NCBI GenBank assembly: GCA_021816545.1
Contig: JAKAXP010000075.1
Coordinates: forward strand, 1 to 9,761
Direction: 5' to 3'
Origin: Bacteroidota bacterium
Lineage (GTDB): Bacteria > Bacteroidota > Bacteroidia > Bacteroidales > VadinHA17
Length of the DNA stretch: 9,761 nt
Position numbers and translations under genes: made by a program. Each line of letters begins with the position of its first letter. Positions within the stretch are counted from its first letter, which is position 1. Positions 6,647-9,761 of the stretch are shown here, in pieces. A model generated the notes under the pieces. It was not told where the DNA came from and searched no databases. It saw nothing but the letters and a program-made list of their open reading frames with translations.

Positions 6647-7798
6647 TCAAGGCCTCGCCGGCCTGCGGGCATTTTTGATGTCAGTAATAATTGTTCCCGG
6701 GTAATAGAACCCTATTATTGTTTCATAACCCTGTTTCTTTTCAGCCATATGCTTGGCCCCGTCCTGGCACAGGCCGACTCCGTGTCCGTATCCCCTGCCG
6801 TTTACAATTATGCTGTCTCCTGCCGGTGCGAGTGAAAAATAAGCAGATCTCAGCCCGAAACGGAGCCTGATCTCCTCGCTTGTGACTGACCTGCCCTGTG
6901 CTGACCTGCTGGCTATCCTGCCTTCTCCCGGCTGACTTTTGTAAAGTGCCCCTTCATTACCCGGAGTGATCCCTTTCGATACCAGGAAGCTGTCCCAGTC
7001 AGCCCTGGGAATGCCTCTTCGCCAGGTGAAAGAGGCAGAGTAGCTGCACCACGGGTCTTTAACGCTCACAAGGTAAGGGTATCCGGCCAGCCACACATCC
7101 GCTGAGGAAGCTGTCTCTCCGCCGCAGTTACCGTGGAAGGCAGCCTCTATCAGGAGGCTGTCCCGGTCAGTCAGCACCTTTCCGGCGGTGGAACGGCAGG
7201 CGTTGACAATAACGCTGTCAGTCACCACCCCGGGGTAAACCTGGCAGTGTATATCATCACAGAAATTGTATCCGTCAAGCGAGTGTCGTTCCATGTTCCT
7301 GTAGAAGTAAGTCCGGGCCACAACCGCCTGGGCCCTGAAGTAGTCCGATGGTCCCAGCTTGCCGGCTTCGGCGCGCACCACACCAGGAAGAGACTCCTCG
7401 ACAGTGGTGAAATTCAGCACCTGCAATGAACCAGGGAATGGCCTGACAGTCAGTTTCCCGTTGAGTACCTTCTCCGGTTCGGCATTGCCCGGAGCGCGCA
7501 GCCTGAACAACGCACCATCTGATGCCGGGGTAAAGGCTATTGAGTCAGCAGCTCCGAAAATTCCTGACCGCGTACGATAAATGACTCTGTCCTCAAAACT
7601 GGTTATCACAACAACATCGCCCTGAGAAAGACGGACACCGGTGGCGGCGGCGCCGTCACGGAGCAGGAACACCCCGCTTTCCGGGGTGAAAATAACCGAG
7701 GCAGGCTTTGAACGGGCAAAAATACGTATGGAGATCTGTGAAAAGCCTGCCAGCGGCAGAAGCAGCAGAATAATGAAGGCCAGGATTCTTCTGTTCAT
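6647..7798 (-). CDS. Secreted SpoIID/LytB-domain protein (probable peptidoglycan lytic enzyme)
   Basis: SpoIID is a lytic transglycosylase acting on peptidoglycan strands lacking stem peptides; relatives outside sporeformers are thought to remodel the wall. The 383-residue protein has a signal peptide: MNRR followed by a hydrophobic run (5-17), likely cut near GFSQ (18-21), so it should act in the periplasm. The SpoIID domain spans about 125-375. EESLPGVVRAEAGKLG (134-149) carries Glu144 at the place of the catalytic glutamate. AQAVVARTYF (156-165), CQVYPG (185-190), FHGNCGGET (221-229) and GRGYGHGVGLCQDGAKHMA (334-352) are further family blocks. Residues 22-120 form a variable N-terminal part. 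Its ATG overlaps the lpxB TGA as ATGA, indicating translational coupling. A spore role is not supported in this setting. Confidence 0.9.
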   Translation of the reverse strand: MNRRILAFIILLLLPLAGFSQISIRIFARSKPASVIFTPESGVFLLRDGAAATGVRLSQGDVVVITSFEDRVIYRTRSGIFGAADSIAFTPASDGALFRLRAPGNAEPEKVLNGKLTVRPFPGSLQVLNFTTVEESLPGVVRAEAGKLGPSDYFRAQAVVARTYFYRNMERHSLDGYNFCDDIHCQVYPGVVTDSVIVNACRSTAGKVLTDRDSLLIEAAFHGNCGGETASSADVWLAGYPYLVSVKDPWCSYSASFTWRRGIPRADWDSFLVSKGITPGNEGALYKSQPGEGRIASRSAQGRSVTSEEIRLRFGLRSAYFSLAPAGDSIIVNGRGYGHGVGLCQDGAKHMAEKKQGYETIIGFYYPGTIITDIKNARRPARP

Positions 7799-8928
7799 GA
7801 TCCTGCCGTCAATTTAAGATTGCTCACCATATCTGCCGCCACCCTCCCGGAGGCGCCGCCGCCGCCGAGTATCCCCCTGAGTTCAGCATATTCCTTTTTG
7901 ATCATCTGATGCCTGTATCCGGTCACCAGGATCTCATCGAGCTCCCTGTGCAGCCTCGCATTGCTGAGATCTCCCTGTATCAGTTCCCTTACAATCTCCC
8001 TGTCCATTATGAGGTTTACAAGTGAGATGAATCGTACCCTGATAACCATTTTTGCAAGCCTGTATGTGAGGGGACTGGTTTTGTAGCATACTGCCTGCGG
8101 CACATCAAACAGGGCTGCCTCAAGGGTGGCGGTCCCTGATGTCACCAGGGCCGCTTCCGCCACTGCCAGCAGGTCATATGTCCTTCCGGTAATGATCCTG
8201 ACAGGATACCTTGCAGCTGCCTCCTCATACAACCGGGAGGGCAGGTGATCCATGGCAGCCACCACGAACTGGTAGTCAGGGTATGCCGGTGCCGCAGCAC
8301 CCATCACGGGAAGTATCCTGGTTACCTCCTGCAGCCTGCTTCCGGAGAGCAACGCAACCACCGGCCGGCTGTCGAGCCCCATAGAGGCCCTGAGGGCTTC
8401 ATTGCCCGGAGCGCCGGAGCGCCAGGCATCAATATGGTCAATCAGCGGATTGCCCAGGAAGATGGCAGGATATTCATGCCTCTGGTAGAATTCCTTCTCA
8501 AACGGGAAAATAATATACAGCCTGTCTACAAACTGTCTGATTTTCTTGACTCTCCCCTCGCCCCATGCCCAGAATTTAGGAGATATATAATAGAAGACCC
8601 TTATTCCTGACTCCTTTGCAAACCTTGCCATCCGGAGGTTGAACCCGGGGTAGTCAACCAGGATCACAACATCCGGCTTCATCTCTGTAATCTGCCGCCT
8701 GCACTCGGCGAAGTTTGCCTTTATCTTCCGGAAGTTGACAAGTACCTCCCAAACGCCCATATATGCAGTTTCGCGGTAGTGCTTAAGCAACCTGGCCCCG
8801 GCTTCCTTCATAAGGTCTCCGCCCCAGCATGCTATGTCAGCGCCCGGATCAGCCTCCTGCAGGTGCTTCACGAGGTTTGATCCGTGAAGGTCACCGGAAG
8901 GCTCTCCTGCTATAATGAAGTACTTCAT
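7795..8928 (-). CDS. lpxB: Lipid-A-disaccharide synthase
   Basis: LpxB joins UDP-2,3-diacylglucosamine and lipid X into the lipid A disaccharide, releasing UDP; it is a membrane-associated GT19-family glycosyltransferase of the Raetz pathway. The 377-residue length is usual. GEPSGD (8-13) is the N-terminal glycine-rich signature. VDYPGFNLRMA (91-101) and YYISPKFWAWGEGRVKKI (113-130) are the conserved acceptor-side blocks. FPFEKEFY (141-148) and GNPLID (159-164) follow. In the C-terminal half, LLSGSRLQEV (193-202) and TSGTATLEAAL (263-273) are the UDP-sugar binding regions. Its ATG directly follows the TAG of the small membrane protein, and its TGA overlaps the next start, so translation is coupled in both directions. 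Its presence implies a lipid A outer membrane. No other lpx gene is in the window. Confidence 0.97.
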   Translation of the reverse strand: MKYFIIAGEPSGDLHGSNLVKHLQEADPGADIACWGGDLMKEAGARLLKHYRETAYMGVWEVLVNFRKIKANFAECRRQITEMKPDVVILVDYPGFNLRMARFAKESGIRVFYYISPKFWAWGEGRVKKIRQFVDRLYIIFPFEKEFYQRHEYPAIFLGNPLIDHIDAWRSGAPGNEALRASMGLDSRPVVALLSGSRLQEVTRILPVMGAAAPAYPDYQFVVAAMDHLPSRLYEEAAARYPVRIITGRTYDLLAVAEAALVTSGTATLEAALFDVPQAVCYKTSPLTYRLAKMVIRVRFISLVNLIMDREIVRELIQGDLSNARLHRELDEILVTGYRHQMIKKEYAELRGILGGGGASGRVAADMVSNLKLTAGS

Positions 8929-9225
8929 CTAAAACAGCTTTATCCCAAATACAACGAATGCCCAGGCGATTGTAATTCCGAGCACTCCCCTGGAGGCCCT
9001 GAGCATGTCAAAGCGGTTGAAGAGGAGGAAGGCAATGATATTGGAAAAGACACAGACACTCATTATGCTTGTGATGTTACCTGCTTCTTCCACCCTCCTG
9101 AAATAATCGCTGAAGGAGAGCCCGTTATGGGTAAACAGAAAGAAAATCATAAAGGCAATCGCCGGAACCACCAGGCCGGCTGCCACCCCTGCAAGAGCAT
9201 TGTTGAACCTTTGCGCCGGCCGCAT
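8929..9225 (-). CDS. Small three-helix membrane protein of unknown function
   Basis: I do not recognise this 98-residue protein. It has three clear hydrophobic segments at about 10-32, 51-69 and 79-97, with basic residues (Arg2, Arg6) before the first and an acidic/basic loop (SDYFRRVEEAG, 39-49) between the first two. It ends in GIKLF. The hydrophobic pattern and positive residues are consistent with an inner-membrane protein. Its start lies one base after the surE stop (TGACATG) and its TAG abuts the lpxB ATG, so it is almost certainly a real translated gene inside the operon. The location suggests a link to lipid A or envelope maintenance, but that is inference from neighbourhood only. Confidence 0.85.
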   Translation of the reverse strand: MRPAQRFNNALAGVAAGLVVPAIAFMIFFLFTHNGLSFSDYFRRVEEAGNITSIMSVCVFSNIIAFLLFNRFDMLRASRGVLGITIAWAFVVFGIKLF

Positions 9226-9226
9226 G

Positions 9227-9761
9227 TCAGATTTTTGATTTTAGTTTTTCCAGGTAACCGTATGCAGTCATGTCAGTTGTTACCGGCACCACCGAGACAT
9301 ACCCGTTCTGTATTGCCCAGTCGTCAGTGTCGGACGCGTCCGGTTCATGGTTGATAAAATTGCCTGTAAGCCAGTAGTAAGTCTTTCCGGCAGGATCCTT
9401 TCTCTTTTCAAACTCCTCCTGCCAGTTTCCCGAGGCCTGGCGGGCCACCACCATCCCTTTTATCTCAGATGCCGGCAGTGCCGGGAAGTTTACGTTCAGG
9501 CAAATCCCTGAAGGAAGGGGCTCACGAAGGAGCATACTGCAAATCTTCCTGATATACTCTTCGCACCCGGAAAAGTCAGCTGACGATGAGTAACTGTTGA
9601 GAGAAAATCCCACCGAGGTTATGTCATAAAGACAGCCCTCGAGAGCGGCAGCCATGGTGCCGGAGTAGAGTATGCTTGCAGAGGCATTTGATCCGTGATT
9701 GATGCCTGACACTATCAGGTCAGGTTTCCTGTCAAGGAGCTGGTTGACTGCCAGCTTAACA
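9227..9761 (-). CDS. surE: 5'/3'-nucleotidase SurE (5' partial)
   Basis: SurE is a metal-dependent phosphatase that removes phosphate from nucleoside 5'- and 3'-monophosphates and short polyphosphates, linked to stationary-phase survival. The window shows the last 177 residues; the frame continues to the edge, reading VKLAVNQLLDRKPDLIVSGINHGSN, a classic SurE stretch. The SGINHGSN block supplies the Asn metal ligand. LPSGICLNVNFP and the later GNFINHEPDASDTDDWAIQNGYVSVVPVT-type ending (about 55-35 residues from the end) are also typical. The N-terminal part of about 80 residues with the Asp-Asp metal site lies outside the window. A GTG at 9710-9712 falls inside the conserved block and is not the start. 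The stop is one base from the small membrane gene, and lpxB follows that. Confidence 0.95.
   Translation of the reverse strand, partial: VKLAVNQLLDRKPDLIVSGINHGSNASASILYSGTMAAALEGCLYDITSVGFSLNSYSSSADFSGCEEYIRKICSMLLREPLPSGICLNVNFPALPASEIKGMVVARQASGNWQEEFEKRKDPAGKTYYWLTGNFINHEPDASDTDDWAIQNGYVSVVPVTTDMTAYGYLEKLKSKI

Noticed and set aside
6647..7798. Sporulation locus suggested by the SpoIID domain
   Set aside because: SpoIID-domain proteins are common in non-sporeforming Gram-negative bacteria and no other sporulation gene is present.
7855..7866. GCC x4 triplet repeat as a phase-variable tract in lpxB
   Set aside because: It encodes a short glycine run near the LpxB C-terminus; triplet changes would not shift the frame and four units is short.
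8884..9354. Plus-strand open frame of 156 codons across the surE/lpxB junction
   Set aside because: It is antisense to three tightly packed genes and has low-complexity, non-protein-like composition.
9710..9712. GTG as the start of SurE
   Set aside because: The conserved SurE sequence continues in frame upstream to the window end, and this codon is inside the SGINHGSN block.

Overview
The window looks like a chromosomal housekeeping segment from a member of the Bacteroidota, probably the order Bacteroidales. Three things point there: a GldF/GldG-type gliding-motility transporter protein beside dnaN, lipid A synthesis by LpxB (a Gram-negative outer membrane), and start codons preceded by A/T-rich leaders without clear Shine-Dalgarno sequences. 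The order-level placement is inference. I see no mobile element, tRNA, rRNA, CRISPR array or phage gene.

Layout. The left end (3-1370, + strand) is the 3' portion of a group II pyridoxal-phosphate amino-acid decarboxylase whose true start lies upstream. A 108-base gap with two tandem hairpin-prone repeats separates it from a convergent block. All remaining genes are on the minus strand, read from right to left: surE (5' end cut off by the window), a 98-residue three-helix membrane protein, lpxB, a secreted SpoIID-domain protein, a GldF-GldG fusion, dnaN, a DnaQ-like 3'-5' exonuclease, and a fumarylacetoacetate-hydrolase-fold enzyme.

The first four minus-strand genes are packed almost without gaps: TGA-C-ATG, TAG directly followed by ATG, then an ATGA overlap. 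They are very likely one transcription unit, probably including gldFG after a 33-base gap. A 127-base A/T-rich gap upstream of dnaN probably holds a promoter; the exonuclease follows dnaN after only 13 bases, suggesting a replication/repair pair. The FAH-family gene follows after 78 bases and may or may not be in the same transcript.

Functionally the block mixes envelope work (LpxB, SpoIID protein, GldFG, small membrane protein) with nucleotide and DNA metabolism (SurE, DnaN, exonuclease). No stretch over 300 bases lacks a gene. I do not see a convincing new biological system. The points most worth a second look are the single-chain GldF-GldG fusion, the uncharacterised small membrane protein locked between surE and lpxB, the exonuclease coupled to the sliding clamp, and the tandem hairpin repeats.
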